Source: an uncultured bacterium
GTDB lineage: Bacteria; Bacillota_I; Bacilli_A; RFN20; CAG-826
Length of the DNA stretch: 64,000 bases
Assembly: GCA_949285665.1 (NCBI GenBank)
Contig: CASDYC010000001.1
Location: forward strand, 768,107-832,106
Direction of reading: 5' to 3'
Shown here: positions 26,694 through 36,520 of the stretch, piece by piece
Layout: each line of letters opens with the position of its first letter
How positions within the stretch are numbered: the first letter of the stretch is position 1
Position numbers and translations under genes: made by a program
Notes under the pieces: generated by a model
The model's input: the letters and a program-made list of their open reading frames with translations, nothing else
Told to the model about the DNA's origin: nothing
Databases searched by the model: none

Positions 26694-27600
26694 CTAACAT
26701 TTGTAGAGTAATAATTTCATTATATGTTAAAGGAATTTCTTCTAGTAAAATTGGATCTAAATTATCTTTAATTATTTGATATGAATTAATATTTTTATCA
26801 ACTTTTATTACAAGTTCATAAACTGAACCAATTTTATTTAACGAGACAACATGCAAATCTAATTTTTTAAATAAATCTTCATTAATTTCAATATATAATT
26901 TATTAGAAGTGCTTAATTTTAAATTTTTTAAGTTAAAAATAATTTGATATTTAACAAAAATATGTGACATAGATGCTTCATCACCCTGCGCAACCATTTT
27001 TCCATTTGAAATGATAATAAATTTATCACAAAGTTTTTCTAAACTTTCAATATTGTGTGAAGCAATAATTAAAGTTTTATCATTATTAGAATATTTTTTA
27101 ATAATTTCTTGTTTAATTAAATCAATTGCAAGTGGATCAATCCCATCAAAAGCTTCATCAAGTAATAAATATTTAACATTTATACTTAAAGCTAAAGAAA
27201 TAAAAGCCTGCCTTTTCATACCTTTTGAAAAGCTTGATAATTGTTTATTAACTGGTAAATTAAGTGTTTTAAGTAATGAATTTAAATATTCTTCATCTAT
27301 TTCATAAAAGCATTTATAAAATTCAGTCAAATTTTTTAATGTTGAGAAATTTGCATAATAAGGATCGTCTTGTAAGAAAAATAAATTTGATTTAATTTCT
27401 TTTTCATAATTTGGTTTACCGTTAATTAAAATTTCACCTTCATCTTGGGAATAAACATCTGATAGTAATCTAAAAAGAGTTGATTTTCCTGCTCCGTTTT
27501 GACCAACTAATCCATAAATTCCATTAGTTATAAATAAATTTAAATGATTAATTGCAATTGTTTTATCTAATTTTTTAGTTAAATTAATTATTTCAATCAT
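26662..27600 (-). CDS. ABC transporter ATP-binding protein
   Basis: 312 aa from the ATG at 27600, which has GAGGAGG nine bases upstream; the frame continues to 27624 but without an RBS. Walker A GQNGAGKSTL at 33-42, signature FSKGMKRQ, Walker B YLLLDEAFDGID, H-loop ASHN. A C-terminal ~90-residue extension after the nucleotide-binding domain is typical of the CcmA/YtrB group. Part of the gntR-ATPase-permease operon, each start overlapping the previous stop. Confidence 0.9.
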   Translation of the reverse strand: MIEIINLTKKLDKTIAINHLNLFITNGIYGLVGQNGAGKSTLFRLLSDVYSQDEGEILINGKPNYEKEIKSNLFFLQDDPYYANFSTLKNLTEFYKCFYEIDEEYLNSLLKTLNLPVNKQLSSFSKGMKRQAFISLALSINVKYLLLDEAFDGIDPLAIDLIKQEIIKKYSNNDKTLIIASHNIESLEKLCDKFIIISNGKMVAQGDEASMSHIFVKYQIIFNLKNLKLSTSNKLYIEINEDLFKKLDLHVVSLNKIGSVYELVIKVDKNINSYQIIKDNLDPILLEEIPLTYNEIITLQMLDAKMEEFRHE

Positions 27601-27925
27601 TTTTGTAAACCTCCTCAAGAGCATTAATTATTTCTTCTTTTGTATATCCTTCTTTTTTAATAACATCTAATTCATTTATTAAATTTTGATCTTTATTATT
27701 TTTTGTAGAATAAATAACTAAATATCCTTTTTTATTAATTGCTTGAATTAATCCATCGTTAATTAATAAGTTATATGCTTTAACAACAGTATTAGGATTT
27801 ATTTTTCTTGCTAAAGCAACTTCTCTTACAGAAGGTAGATATTCATCTTTTTTTATAACACCTTTATAAATTAATTTTTTATAAAAATTATAAATTTCTT
27901 CAAATAAATTAACTGTTTTATTCAT
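27593..27925 (-). CDS. GntR-family (YtrA subfamily) transcriptional regulator
   Basis: 110 aa. Short GntR protein with only the winged-helix domain (YLPSVREVALARKINPNTVV at about 28-47, AYNLLINDGLI, KGYLVI) and a ~35-residue tail, the YtrA architecture. Such regulators repress their own ABC exporter operon and are relieved by cell-wall-active antibiotics in several Firmicutes. Immediately upstream on the minus strand lie tandem CTGTATCAT/CTGTATTAC 9-mers (plus-strand reading, about 27935-27952) and a TATAAT only two bases from the ATG. Autoregulation is inferred. Confidence 0.85.
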   Translation of the reverse strand: MNKTVNLFEEIYNFYKKLIYKGVIKKDEYLPSVREVALARKINPNTVVKAYNLLINDGLIQAINKKGYLVIYSTKNNKDQNLINELDVIKKEGYTKEEIINALEEVYKND

Positions 27926-28014
27926 ATATTATAACTGTATCATCTGTATTACTAATTTTCAACTAAAAATTTCCTAATTTTACTATTAAAAAAATGCTAA
28001 ATATTTACTAAATT

Positions 28015-28051
28015 AAAAAATATTGAGGTTTTGCAGAGTTTTTGAAAATAA
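28015..28051 (+). repeat. Dispersed intergenic repeat, copy B
   Basis: AAAAAATATTGA, core GGTTTTGCAGAG (28027-28038), then TTTTTGAAAATAA. It lies between the gntR upstream region and the ferredoxin terminator, with no plus-strand gene upstream. Confidence 0.7.
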
Positions 28052-28074
28052 AAAAAGCGCTATAATTAGCGCTT
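28047..28074 (-). terminator. Intrinsic terminator of the ferredoxin gene
   Basis: Stem AAGCGCTA/TAGCGCTT (28055-28062 with 28067-28074), loop TAAT; the plus-strand A run before it gives a T run on the minus strand. Confidence 0.8.
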
Positions 28075-28098
28075 ATTTTATTAAATTTAAATTAAAAT

Positions 28099-28293
28099 TT
28101 ATTCAACTTTAATTGCTTCAACTGGGCATTGGCTTGCTACATCTTCAGCAGTAGCTTCTAAATCACCATCAACTGTTGCAACAACTGGTTCTGATTTTCC
28201 TTCGTCATTCATTGCGAATAAATCAGCATTAACAGCAGCGCATAATCCACAACCAATACATGCTTCTTGATCTACGACGAGTTTTTTTGCCAT
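28099..28293 (-). CDS. Single-cluster [4Fe-4S] ferredoxin
   Basis: 64 aa. Four cysteines C12, C15, C18 (CIGCGLC) and C56 (QCPVEAI) bind one 4Fe-4S cluster; the second cluster motif of clostridial 2[4Fe-4S] ferredoxins is absent and the intervening region is acidic. Small soluble electron carrier, partner unknown. SD GGAGGG, own terminator, monocistronic. Base composition is somewhat richer in GC than its neighbours, as expected for a highly expressed gene. Confidence 0.93.
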   Translation of the reverse strand: MAKKLVVDQEACIGCGLCAAVNADLFAMNDEGKSEPVVATVDGDLEATAEDVASQCPVEAIKVE

Positions 28294-28415
28294 TTTTTAA
28301 TCCCTCCACTTAAATAATATACAACTTAAACAAAAAAAGCAATTTTAGTTTTAATTATTTTTTAATGGAAAAGAAATATTAAAATTAATAATATTTAAAA
28401 TGTTAAGGAGGTTTT

Positions 28416-28994
28416 ATGGAAAATAAAGTTTTAATAACCGTTAATAATGATAAACCAACTGCATTAATAGTATTGGGAATTATATTTTGTATTACTATTG
28501 TTTTATCAATTATTGGAATTCCATTATTGGTGCTAGCGTTTAGTAGAAAAGAAACGTTAACAATTTCAACTTGTTCAATTCAAGGAGAAGGGAGATTAAA
28601 AGGAAATAATATTGGAACAAAAGTTGCTAGTAGTAATTATGTTATACCTGTATCCTATATTTCATACATATCATTAAAACGAGAAAAATCATTATTTAAA
28701 AAAGCTAAAGGTACAATAATAATTGGCTGCGATTCTAAAACTGTATATTTTGGTCCAACAAAAAAATGTGATGAGATATATAGAGTTTTAAATGAATTAG
28801 TAAATAAAAAACATTTTGTAAATACTAATAATAATGAGAGTATAGAAAACGACACTATCAAAATTGATGTAGATAATACACCTATTGAAAATACTGAAAT
28901 TAATGAATCATCTAATGTTGAAATTGCTAATAAAATTGAAACAAATCAACAAAAGATAAACGAAAAAGTAGCAAACGGGGAGGAAAATGAATAA
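28416..28994 (+). CDS. Membrane protein with bPH-like domain (first of a pair)
   Basis: 192 aa. One long hydrophobic region (about 16-45, ALIVLGIIFCITIVLSIIGI) followed by a beta-rich domain (about 50-130) containing VIPVSYISYISLKR, GTIIIGCDSKTVYFGPTKK and a terminal helix, then a low-complexity acidic tail (about 140-192). The domain pattern matches bacterial PH (YdbS-like/bPH2) proteins and is repeated in the next gene (IGCSSITVVFGPGKK), so the two are paralogues. Good SD AAGGAGG. Function unknown. Confidence 0.6.
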   Translation: MENKVLITVNNDKPTALIVLGIIFCITIVLSIIGIPLLVLAFSRKETLTISTCSIQGEGRLKGNNIGTKVASSNYVIPVSYISYISLKREKSLFKKAKGTIIIGCDSKTVYFGPTKKCDEIYRVLNELVNKKHFVNTNNNESIENDTIKIDVDNTPIENTEINESSNVEIANKIETNQQKINEKVANGEENE

Positions 28995-29525
28995 ATGGAA
29001 CCAAAATTAGAATTACTAGAAAACGAAAAAATATTAGCGCAAGATAAAATTAAAGGACAGATTGGTACAATTGTTGCAGGAATTTTTCTATTTATTTTTG
29101 GAATAGTTGTTTTTGCATTATATTTTGCTGAAATTTTACCAAAATTTAGTTTTGATTATATTTACTACATATTAGCTAGTTTATTCTTTTTAATTGCGAT
29201 AATTCTTATAGTATTTGGCATTATAAAGTATCTCCAACAACCACGTTTATATGTAACTAATATGAGAGTTTTTGGAGAAACATATTTAAGTCAAGGAATG
29301 TCTAAGTATTTTGCTACTTTTTCAATTCCTTTATCAAAGATCAGTTATTTATCAACTTCATCATTTAAAAATGGAGCTTTTAGTAAAACTGATTCTTCGC
29401 TTTCAATTGGTTGTAGCAGCATCACTGTTGTTTTTGGTCCTGGCAAAAAAACAGCAGAATTATATACCAAATTATTATCATTAATTAATGATATTGAATT
29501 GAAAAAATATGGAGAAAATCAATGA
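28995..29525 (+). CDS. Membrane protein with bPH-like domain (second of a pair)
   Basis: 176 aa. Starts at the base after the stop of its paralogue (TAA-ATG contact), so translation is coupled. Two hydrophobic helices (about 25-46 and 53-77) precede a beta domain with RLYVTNMRVFGETY, PLSKISYLSTSSF and SIGCSSITVVFGPGKKTAEL. The topology (two helices, then PH-like domain) is that of YdbS/bPH2-family proteins. Likely a heteromeric complex with the preceding protein; role unknown. Confidence 0.62.
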   Translation: MEPKLELLENEKILAQDKIKGQIGTIVAGIFLFIFGIVVFALYFAEILPKFSFDYIYYILASLFFLIAIILIVFGIIKYLQQPRLYVTNMRVFGETYLSQGMSKYFATFSIPLSKISYLSTSSFKNGAFSKTDSSLSIGCSSITVVFGPGKKTAELYTKLLSLINDIELKKYGENQ

Positions 29526-29582
29526 TTTTCTTTACTTTTGTGTCAAATATAGTAAAATTTAATTAAATAAGGAGAAAAAAAC

Positions 29583-31523
29583 ATGAAAAATAAAAAATTA
29601 TTTTGTGCTTTATCATTAGTTACATTGTTATCATTAGGATTAGTATCTTGCTCAACTGATGTTCAAACTACTGTAATTACTGGTGAAAAAGGCGAAACTG
29701 GAGCTACCGGTCCAAAAGGCGATACCGGTCCAAAAGGTGATCCAGGTGAACAAGGTGAACAAGGTCAACCTGGAAAAGATGGCCAAGATGGTGAAAAAGG
29801 CGATACCGGTCCAAAAGGTGACAAAGGTGAAACTGGTGAAGCCGGAAAAGATGGAGAAGATGGACAAACTGCATGGGGAAATACAATTTTAAGTACTGCA
29901 AATGGTACTGTTAGTGTATCTCAAGGTAGTGCATTTGTTGGTAGTGAATTTAGTTTCATAATTATTCCAGATGAAGGATATTATTTACAAACACTTTCTT
30001 TAGATGGAAAACTTATTGAAACAAATGATACTACATTAAAATATGATTCTGAAGCAAAAACATATTCATATACTGTTAAACAAAAAGAAAATGGTTATGT
30101 TGTAAGAGCTACATTTAATAATGCATCTATTGAAGGTGGTTATGTTGATGGTGTTAAATATGACACAAAGAAAGTTGATCCATGGGGCAATTTAATTGCA
30201 GTTGGAACAAAAGTTGAAGGTTCAGTTGAATTTGCTAGCGGAACTGGAACAAAAGAAGATCCTTTAGTAATGAAAGAAGATTCAGTTGCGAAAGATGTTT
30301 TAACAAATCAAGATTTAGTCGATGCTGATGTTTATATTAAAGTCGTTGATGAAGATGGAACTGAGCATGTTTTAAAACCAATGGAAGCTGTTGATGCAAA
30401 AAACCAAGATGTAGAAATGGTTGTTTATGAAGCAACAGATTTAGAAGAAGTACTTCAAGGAAAAGAATTTTTAGAAGTTATTGGAGAAGAAACTGGTATT
30501 GTTACTTCTAATGATGGTTATATAATGAATGATTTAGAAGGATTAACAGTTGATGAAGAGGGAAATTATACATACACAGTCGATTCACTTGATGATTTAT
30601 TAACATATAATGGTTTAAGAAATGTAACTAAAGGAACTGATACTGTTATTAATGTTGTATTACCAGAAAACAATGAATTTGTTTTACAAGATGATGTTAA
30701 TTTAGATAAGATTGAGGATTCTGGCTATGGTTTAAACATTAAATTAGGTGAAGCATTCAAAGATGGAGATAAAGTTAGCATTGATTTAAATGGTCATTCA
30801 TTAATAATTTCAAATGGTGTTGATTTTAACTCTACAGAATCTACATTTAGTCAAGTTGATATTGATGTAACAATTTCAAATGGTGAAATTGTTAATAAAT
30901 ATAAAGTCGGTGGAACTTTTAGAGTAGATAATTTTGGTGATTATACATTTGATAATGTTACATTTAACTCACCAGATTCATTTAATTCTTCTATGTTTAA
31001 GTTCTATAGAGGTGATAAACTTGAAAAACCAACCGAAGAAGGATTCTCATATAGCAACTTCTTATTCAATGACTGTAAGTTTATTAATGCTGGTTTAGAT
31101 TTCTCGCAAACTGCTGAAATGTTATATCAATTAGATTTAAATGTTAAATTTGATGGTTGTTCATTTGAAACAAGTGAAGGAATGAATACTGGAACAGCAC
31201 CTAGATTTATTACTCTTGATGGTCGTGCACTTAACATGATTGTTGATGTAATTGATACCGATTTTACATTCTCTGCTACACGTAGTATTTATCTTATTGA
31301 TATTGGTGGTATGTATTCCGATGCTGAAGATTCAGTTAATTCATCATTAAAAATTAATCTTGATAAAGTATTTGCAGTTGGTACAGCTGCAACGAGTGCT
31401 TATGGGGTTTATATTGATGATTATTATTTAGATGGATTTGATCGAAAAACTTCTGTTACCGAATCTAAATATAATGCATTTGTTTTAAACGGCGAAGCTA
31501 AAGATTTAGTAACTATTAGATAA
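29583..31523 (+). CDS. Collagen-like lipoprotein with beta-rich C-terminal region (1)
   Basis: 646 aa surface protein. Lipobox LVSC gives lipid-modified Cys23. Residues 34-96 are 21 uninterrupted Gly-X-Y triplets (GEKGETGATGPKGDTGPKGD at the start), able to form a collagen triple helix. Next comes an ~85-residue beta domain (NTILSTANGTVSVSQ to VVRATF), also present in the lipoprotein at 46427, then a long beta-rich region with repeated NGxS/DNxTF units (VTISNGEIVNKY, DNFGDYTFDNVTF) suggestive of a parallel beta helix. A trimeric stalked adhesin or binding protein is a reasonable inference. SD AAGGAG; strong terminator follows. Confidence 0.88.
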   Translation: MKNKKLFCALSLVTLLSLGLVSCSTDVQTTVITGEKGETGATGPKGDTGPKGDPGEQGEQGQPGKDGQDGEKGDTGPKGDKGETGEAGKDGEDGQTAWGNTILSTANGTVSVSQGSAFVGSEFSFIIIPDEGYYLQTLSLDGKLIETNDTTLKYDSEAKTYSYTVKQKENGYVVRATFNNASIEGGYVDGVKYDTKKVDPWGNLIAVGTKVEGSVEFASGTGTKEDPLVMKEDSVAKDVLTNQDLVDADVYIKVVDEDGTEHVLKPMEAVDAKNQDVEMVVYEATDLEEVLQGKEFLEVIGEETGIVTSNDGYIMNDLEGLTVDEEGNYTYTVDSLDDLLTYNGLRNVTKGTDTVINVVLPENNEFVLQDDVNLDKIEDSGYGLNIKLGEAFKDGDKVSIDLNGHSLIISNGVDFNSTESTFSQVDIDVTISNGEIVNKYKVGGTFRVDNFGDYTFDNVTFNSPDSFNSSMFKFYRGDKLEKPTEEGFSYSNFLFNDCKFINAGLDFSQTAEMLYQLDLNVKFDGCSFETSEGMNTGTAPRFITLDGRALNMIVDVIDTDFTFSATRSIYLIDIGGMYSDAEDSVNSSLKINLDKVFAVGTAATSAYGVYIDDYYLDGFDRKTSVTESKYNAFVLNGEAKDLVTIR

Positions 31524-31556
31524 ATCAATTGTTATAAATTTTAAATTTATATGATT

Positions 31557-31584
31557 AGAGCATTAGTTAACTAATGCTCTTTTT
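31557..31584 (+). terminator. Intrinsic terminator of collagen-like lipoprotein 1
   Basis: Perfect palindrome AGAGCATTAGTT/AACTAATGCTCT (31557-31580) followed by a T run. Confidence 0.85.
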
Positions 31585-31651
31585 ATATAAAGTAATGTTT
31601 TTTATAATTAAGAGAAATAATTTATAATATTACTAATAAGGAGCATAAGCT

Positions 31652-32161
31652 ATGGAATTTAATGATGTAATTTATAAAAGAAGAAGTATTAGAAAATACT
31701 TAAATAAAGATGTTGAAGATTCTAAATTATTAGAATTAATGAAATATGCAATGGCGGCTCCATCAGCTATTAATAAAAAACCAATAGTTTTTTATATTAT
31801 TAAAAATAATGAAATAATAGAAAAATTATCTGATGGAGTGTTATTTTCAAAAATTATATCTCCAATTATGATTTTAGTTGCCGTTGACTTAACAAAAAGT
31901 ATATCAACAAATCCAAATGATTTTTATAATCAAGATGCATCAGCTTGTGTTGAAAATATCTTATTAGGCGCGACAAATTTAGGTTTATCAACTTGTTGGA
32001 TTGGAACTTATCCAAAAAAAGAAAAAGTAAATAGAGTTAAAGAAGTTTTAAATCTAAATGAAAATATATTACCATTTGCTTTAATTCATGTTGGTTATGG
32101 GGATGAAATAAAAGAATCAAGAACTCAATATGAATCAAGTAGAGTTACAATAATTAAGTAA
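31652..32161 (+). CDS. Nitroreductase family protein
   Basis: 169 aa. FMN-dependent NAD(P)H oxidoreductase fold. RRSIRKYLNKDVED at 10-23 is the flavin-phosphate segment, MAAPSAINKKP binds substrate/FMN, and LLGATNLGLSTCWIG is the conserved core. Short single-domain type, probably a homodimer. SD AAGGAG. No metabolic partner nearby, and the substrate cannot be told from sequence. Confidence 0.9.
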   Translation: MEFNDVIYKRRSIRKYLNKDVEDSKLLELMKYAMAAPSAINKKPIVFYIIKNNEIIEKLSDGVLFSKIISPIMILVAVDLTKSISTNPNDFYNQDASACVENILLGATNLGLSTCWIGTYPKKEKVNRVKEVLNLNENILPFALIHVGYGDEIKESRTQYESSRVTIIK

Positions 32162-32186
32162 TACCATAAAATTTTATATTTGTATT

Positions 32187-32202
32187 TATTATTTTGTTTG
32201 TA
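32187..32202 (+). promoter_or_regulatory. Leaderless promoter of the ABC-F gene
   Basis: TATTAT at 32187-32192, nine T/G-rich bases without SD, then ATG at 32202. Confidence 0.5.
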
Positions 32203-34121
32203 TGTCATTAGTTTCTTTTAATAATGTTAGTAAATATTATGGAAGTGATCTCATTTTAGATCATATTTCTTTTGTTATTAACAAAAATGAAAAAATTGCA
32301 TTAATTGGAAATAATGGCGAAGGCAAAACAACTATTTTAAAATTATTATTAAAAGAAGAATTACCAACTTTAATTTCAAAAGAAGATAAGCCTGGAGAAA
32401 TATCAATTATTAAAAATCTCAAAATTGGTTATTTAAATCAGAATTTAATTTCTGATTTAAATAACACGGTTATTGAAGAATTATTATTAGCTTTTAAAAA
32501 TACTATTAAAAAAGAACAAGAATTAAACGAATTTTTAAAAATATTAAATGCTAATCCAAATGATTTAAAATTAATTGAAAAATATAATAATTTATTAGAA
32601 GAATTTAAAGAATTACGAGGTTATACATATAAATCTGATATTAAAAATTATTTAGCAAGATTTAATTTTGACGAATCATATTATAATAAAAAAATCTCCA
32701 CCTTATCAGGTGGAGAAAGAATGAAAATTGGTTTTATTAAGTTATTGTTATTTAATTATGATTTATTATTATTAGATGAACCAACTAACTATATAGATGT
32801 TAGTAGTATTGAATGGTTAGAAAACTTTATTAAATTATATAAGGGCACTGTTTTATATATTTCTCATGATATTTATTTTATTAAAGAAACTGCAAATAAA
32901 ATATTAGAATTAAATAATCATAAATTAACAACATATAACACTAATTACGCTAACTATATAAAATTAAAAGAAGAAAGATACAAAAATTTATTAAAAGAGA
33001 GCAAAAAACAAGATGAAGAAATTGAAAAACTACAGCGATTCATAACTTTTTATAAACCAAAACCTAGATTTGTATCAAGAGCTAAAGATAAAGAAAAGAA
33101 ATTAGAAAAAATATTAAATAATAAAGTAATTATCGAAAAAGAAAACCACAAAAATATAAATATAAAATTATCATCAAATAATTTAACAAATAAAGAAATA
33201 TTAAATGTAAAAGATCTTGTTGTTGGCTATGATAATAAAGCTTTATTAAAAAGTATCTCATTTGATTTATATTCTAATGATAAATTAGCAATTATGGGAG
33301 ATAATGGAATTGGAAAATCAACATTATTAAAAACAATTGCTAAAAAAATAAACCAAATAAGTGGTGATGTAATTTATAAAAGAAAATTAAATATTGGTTA
33401 TTTTGAACAATTTGATATTGATCAAAAATATTATACTTACACAATAATTGAATACTTAAGAAGTCAAAATATTGATGTTAATGATAATAATTTACGAGCA
33501 GCATTAGGTAAACTTTATTTTAAAGGCGACGATATAAATAAAAATATAAGTTTATTATCAAATGGCGAGAAAAAAAGAGTAATGTTATGTGATTTAACAC
33601 TAAAAACATATGATTTATTACTATTAGATGAACCAGCAAATCATTTAGATTTAGATACAAAAGAATCATTAATAAATTCTTTAAAAAATTATAACGGTGC
33701 AATAATTTTTATTTCTCATGATCGTTTTTTTGTAAATGAAATTGCAAATAAATTATTATTTTTAACAAATAAAAATAATTATTATATAGATGGAAATTAT
33801 GATGATTTCTTATTACAAAAAGAAAAACTTGATAATATTTATAATAAAGAAAAAAATCATGAAGTAAAAATTAAACAAGAATTTCAAAATGTTGAATTGC
33901 AAAACGATAACCAAACTAATAAATCAAAACTATCAAAAAATTCGATAAATAAAATAAATAATGAAATAAAAGAAATAGAAATTAAATTAAAAGAAATTGA
34001 AGACTTTTTAAATAATGCAAATTATAATGATTATGAAAGAATAAAAAAATTGCAAGAAGAAAAAAATGAACTTGAAGAAAAATATGTAACATATTTAGAA
34101 GATTTAGAAAAAAATACTTAG
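32202..34121 (+). CDS. ABC-F family ATPase (ribosome-associated)
   Basis: 639 aa with two ABC domains and no membrane segment. Walker A1 GNNGEGKTT at 36-44, signature LSGGERMK, Walker B LLLLDEPTNYID; Walker A2 GDNGIGKST at about 366-374, signature variant LSNGEKKR, Walker B LLLLDEPANHLD. A Lys/Glu-rich linker (about 245-320) and a C-terminal coiled coil (about 570-639). ABC-F proteins act on the ribosome, as translation factors (Uup, EttA type) or antibiotic-protection proteins; the linker does not let me choose. The last codons lie in copy C of the dispersed repeat. Confidence 0.9.
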   Translation: MSLVSFNNVSKYYGSDLILDHISFVINKNEKIALIGNNGEGKTTILKLLLKEELPTLISKEDKPGEISIIKNLKIGYLNQNLISDLNNTVIEELLLAFKNTIKKEQELNEFLKILNANPNDLKLIEKYNNLLEEFKELRGYTYKSDIKNYLARFNFDESYYNKKISTLSGGERMKIGFIKLLLFNYDLLLLDEPTNYIDVSSIEWLENFIKLYKGTVLYISHDIYFIKETANKILELNNHKLTTYNTNYANYIKLKEERYKNLLKESKKQDEEIEKLQRFITFYKPKPRFVSRAKDKEKKLEKILNNKVIIEKENHKNINIKLSSNNLTNKEILNVKDLVVGYDNKALLKSISFDLYSNDKLAIMGDNGIGKSTLLKTIAKKINQISGDVIYKRKLNIGYFEQFDIDQKYYTYTIIEYLRSQNIDVNDNNLRAALGKLYFKGDDINKNISLLSNGEKKRVMLCDLTLKTYDLLLLDEPANHLDLDTKESLINSLKNYNGAIIFISHDRFFVNEIANKLLFLTNKNNYYIDGNYDDFLLQKEKLDNIYNKEKNHEVKIKQEFQNVELQNDNQTNKSKLSKNSINKINNEIKEIEIKLKEIEDFLNNANYNDYERIKKLQEEKNELEEKYVTYLEDLEKNT

Positions 34122-34147
34122 GTTTTGCAGAGTTTTTAAAAAAATAA
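34109..34147 (+). repeat. Dispersed intergenic repeat, copy C
   Basis: AAAAAATACTTA, core GGTTTTGCAGAG (34121-34132), then TTTTTAAAAAAATAA. The stop codon of the ABC-F gene (TAG, 34119-34121) lies inside it; the glyA SD follows. Confidence 0.7.
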
Positions 34148-34167
34148 TAACTTTTGGAGGATAAATT

Positions 34168-35424
34168 ATGTCATATAACGCAATAAAAAAAGAAGATAAA
34201 GAAATATATAACTTAATAAAAGAAGAAGAAAAAAGACAAAATAAATATAATGCAGAATTAATTGCTAGTGAAAATTTTGTATCAAAAGCTGTTTTACAAG
34301 CACAAGGCTCCATATTAACAAATAAATATGCTGAAGGTTATCCTAGCAAAAGATATTATGGAGGTTGTCAATATATTGACCAAATTGAAAATCTTGCAAT
34401 TGAAAGATTAAAAAAATTATTCAAAGTTAAATATGTAAACGTTCAACCTCATTCTGGAAGCCAAGCAAATATGGCTGCAATTAGAAGTTTAATTAATCAT
34501 GGAGATGTAATTTTAGGAATGTCACTTGATTCAGGTGGTCACTTAACTCATGGTTATAAGTTATCATTTTCTGGACAAGATTATATTTCTTATACATATG
34601 GAGTTAATAAAGATACAGGTTTAATTGATTATGATGAAGTTTTAAAAATTGCAAAAGAAGTTAAACCAAAATTAATAATATGTGGTGCAAGTGCATATCC
34701 AAGAAAAATATCATTTAAAAAATTTAAAGAAATAGCTGATGAAGTTGGTGCATATTTAATGGCTGATATTGCACATATTGCCGGACTTATTGCAACTGGT
34801 TTTCATGAATCTCCAGTTAATTACGCTGATATTATAACAAGTACAACTCATAAGACTCTAAGAGGTCCAAGAGGCGGTATTATAATGACAAATAATGAAG
34901 AAATTGCAAAGAAAATGAATAAAATGTTATTTCCAGGCTGTCAAGGTGGACCTCTTGAACATGTAATTGCTGCAAAAGCTATTTGTTTTAAAGAAGATTT
35001 AATGCCAGAATACAAAACTTATATTAAACAAGTTATTTTAAATGCAAAAGCAATGGCCGATGAATTTATAAAATTGGGATATAGTATAATAAGTAGTGGG
35101 ACTGATAATCATTTATTTTTAATTGATATTAAAAAATCAAAAAATTTAACTGGTTTACAAGCTCAAGAATTGTTAGAGAGTGTAAACATAACTTGCAATA
35201 AAAATTCAATTCCAAATGATCAAGAAAAACCAGCTTATACAAGTGGTTTAAGAATCGGAACACCAGCTTTGACAACTCGAGGTTTTAAAGAAAAGGATTT
35301 TATTAAATTAGCTCATTTAATTGATGAGACTTTTAATAATAAAGATAATAACGAAAAACTAAAACTTATTAAAAAAGAAGTAATTAAATTAGTTAAATCC
35401 CATCCATTAAGATATAAATATTAA
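34168..35424 (+). CDS. glyA: Serine hydroxymethyltransferase
   Basis: 418 aa. PLP enzyme making glycine and 5,10-methylene-THF from serine and THF. N-terminal [40 protein letters not shown], and the PLP-lysine motif [14 protein letters not shown] near residue 228. Strong SD GGAGG. In many Bacilli glyA follows rpiB; here it is alone, after the ABC-F gene, and ends in a terminator. Feeds the folD/ThyX-like and folC steps in this window. Confidence 0.97.
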   Translation: MSYNAIKKEDKEIYNLIKEEEKRQNKYNAELIASENFVSKAVLQAQGSILTNKYAEGYPSKRYYGGCQYIDQIENLAIERLKKLFKVKYVNVQPHSGSQANMAAIRSLINHGDVILGMSLDSGGHLTHGYKLSFSGQDYISYTYGVNKDTGLIDYDEVLKIAKEVKPKLIICGASAYPRKISFKKFKEIADEVGAYLMADIAHIAGLIATGFHESPVNYADIITSTTHKTLRGPRGGIIMTNNEEIAKKMNKMLFPGCQGGPLEHVIAAKAICFKEDLMPEYKTYIKQVILNAKAMADEFIKLGYSIISSGTDNHLFLIDIKKSKNLTGLQAQELLESVNITCNKNSIPNDQEKPAYTSGLRIGTPALTTRGFKEKDFIKLAHLIDETFNNKDNNEKLKLIKKEVIKLVKSHPLRYKY

Positions 35425-35450
35425 AAAAGCGGATTAATATCCGCTTTTTT
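35425..35450. terminator. Bidirectional terminator between glyA and ldh
   Basis: AAAGCGGAT-TAAT-ATCCGCTTT with a T run on the plus strand and an A run (35423-35428) giving a T run on the minus strand; glyA and ldh converge here. Confidence 0.85.
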
Positions 35451-35468
35451 TCATCTCTTTATATTTTA

Positions 35469-36425
35469 TTAATCTTTAATTTCTAATTCTTTATAAGTTT
35501 CTTTTAATTTATTAGCACTTATAATTAATTTTAATACTTCTTCATAAGAATATTCTAAATGTAGTCTTGTTATAATTCCATTTCTTCCAACAACACATGG
35601 AAGTGAAATATAAACTCCATCAATTTCTCCATCAAATTCATTTTCAACAAGTGTAGATACTGTTAAAACTGATCTATTATTGTTTAAAATAGTTGATACA
35701 ATTTTTGCAGTTGCTAATCCAATTGCATAATATGTAGCACCTTTTTTCTTAATAATTTCATAGGCTGCATCTTTAACTTTATCATGAAGTGAAGATAAAA
35801 GTTTTAATCCTTCAGATCCTTTTTCTTTTAATAAATATTCTTTTAAAGGAATTTGAGCAATATTTGATACTGAAAAGGCGCTAACTTCACTATCACCATG
35901 TTCTCCAATTACATAAGCGTGAACATTTCTTGGATCGACATCTGCAACTTCTGAAATTAAATATCTTAATCTTGAACTATCTAATACAGTACCAGATCCA
36001 ATAACTCTATTAGGGCTAATACCTAATTTCTTATATGTATAATAAGATAATACATCAACTGGATTTGAAACAACTAAGACAACTGCATCTTCATCTAAGT
36101 TTGGTTTAATTTGATCTAATATAGAATCAAATATTTTCATATTTCTTTTTAATAAATCAAGTCTAGTTTCTCCTGGTTTTTGAGCAGCACCAGCTGTAAT
36201 TATAATAATATGAGCATCTTTTACATCATTATAATCTCCAGCTTTAATTAATTTTGGAGAAACAAATGGAACTCCATGCATCATATCAAGAGCATCACCT
36301 TCAACTTTTTCTTTTACAATATCAATAATTACTATTTCATTAACATAATCTTTCATCATTAATGTATAAGCAATCGTACTTCCTACCATACCATCGCCAA
36401 TAATTACTACTTTTCTATTATCCAT
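35469..36425 (-). CDS. ldh: L-lactate dehydrogenase
   Basis: 318 aa. Reduces pyruvate to L-lactate with NADH. NAD-binding GDGMVGST at 10-17, the specificity loop QKPGETR with Gln (lactate rather than malate type), the VSNPVDVL segment, and catalytic GEHGDSE. SD AAGGAG. Single gene facing glyA. Implies lactate fermentation as a main route for NADH reoxidation. Confidence 0.95.
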   Translation of the reverse strand: MDNRKVVIIGDGMVGSTIAYTLMMKDYVNEIVIIDIVKEKVEGDALDMMHGVPFVSPKLIKAGDYNDVKDAHIIIITAGAAQKPGETRLDLLKRNMKIFDSILDQIKPNLDEDAVVLVVSNPVDVLSYYTYKKLGISPNRVIGSGTVLDSSRLRYLISEVADVDPRNVHAYVIGEHGDSEVSAFSVSNIAQIPLKEYLLKEKGSEGLKLLSSLHDKVKDAAYEIIKKKGATYYAIGLATAKIVSTILNNNRSVLTVSTLVENEFDGEIDGVYISLPCVVGRNGIITRLHLEYSYEEVLKLIISANKLKETYKELEIKD

Positions 36426-36520
36426 ATGAATCTCCTTTTTATTTACAAAGATATAATAACATTTTTCTTTTTATTTATAAAAATAAATGGTAATAAAAAA
36501 ATAATAAATTTTAAAAAAAA

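Noticed and set aside
29680-29900. Short direct repeats (GGTGA/GGTCCA units) that could look like a CRISPR array or tandem repeat element
   Set aside because: They are Gly-X-Y codons within the collagen-like coding sequence, in frame and without spacers; the same holds at 46530-46720. Other-frame ORFs there, and the minus-strand Val-rich ORF at 55483-55755 opposite the Thr stalk, are shadows.
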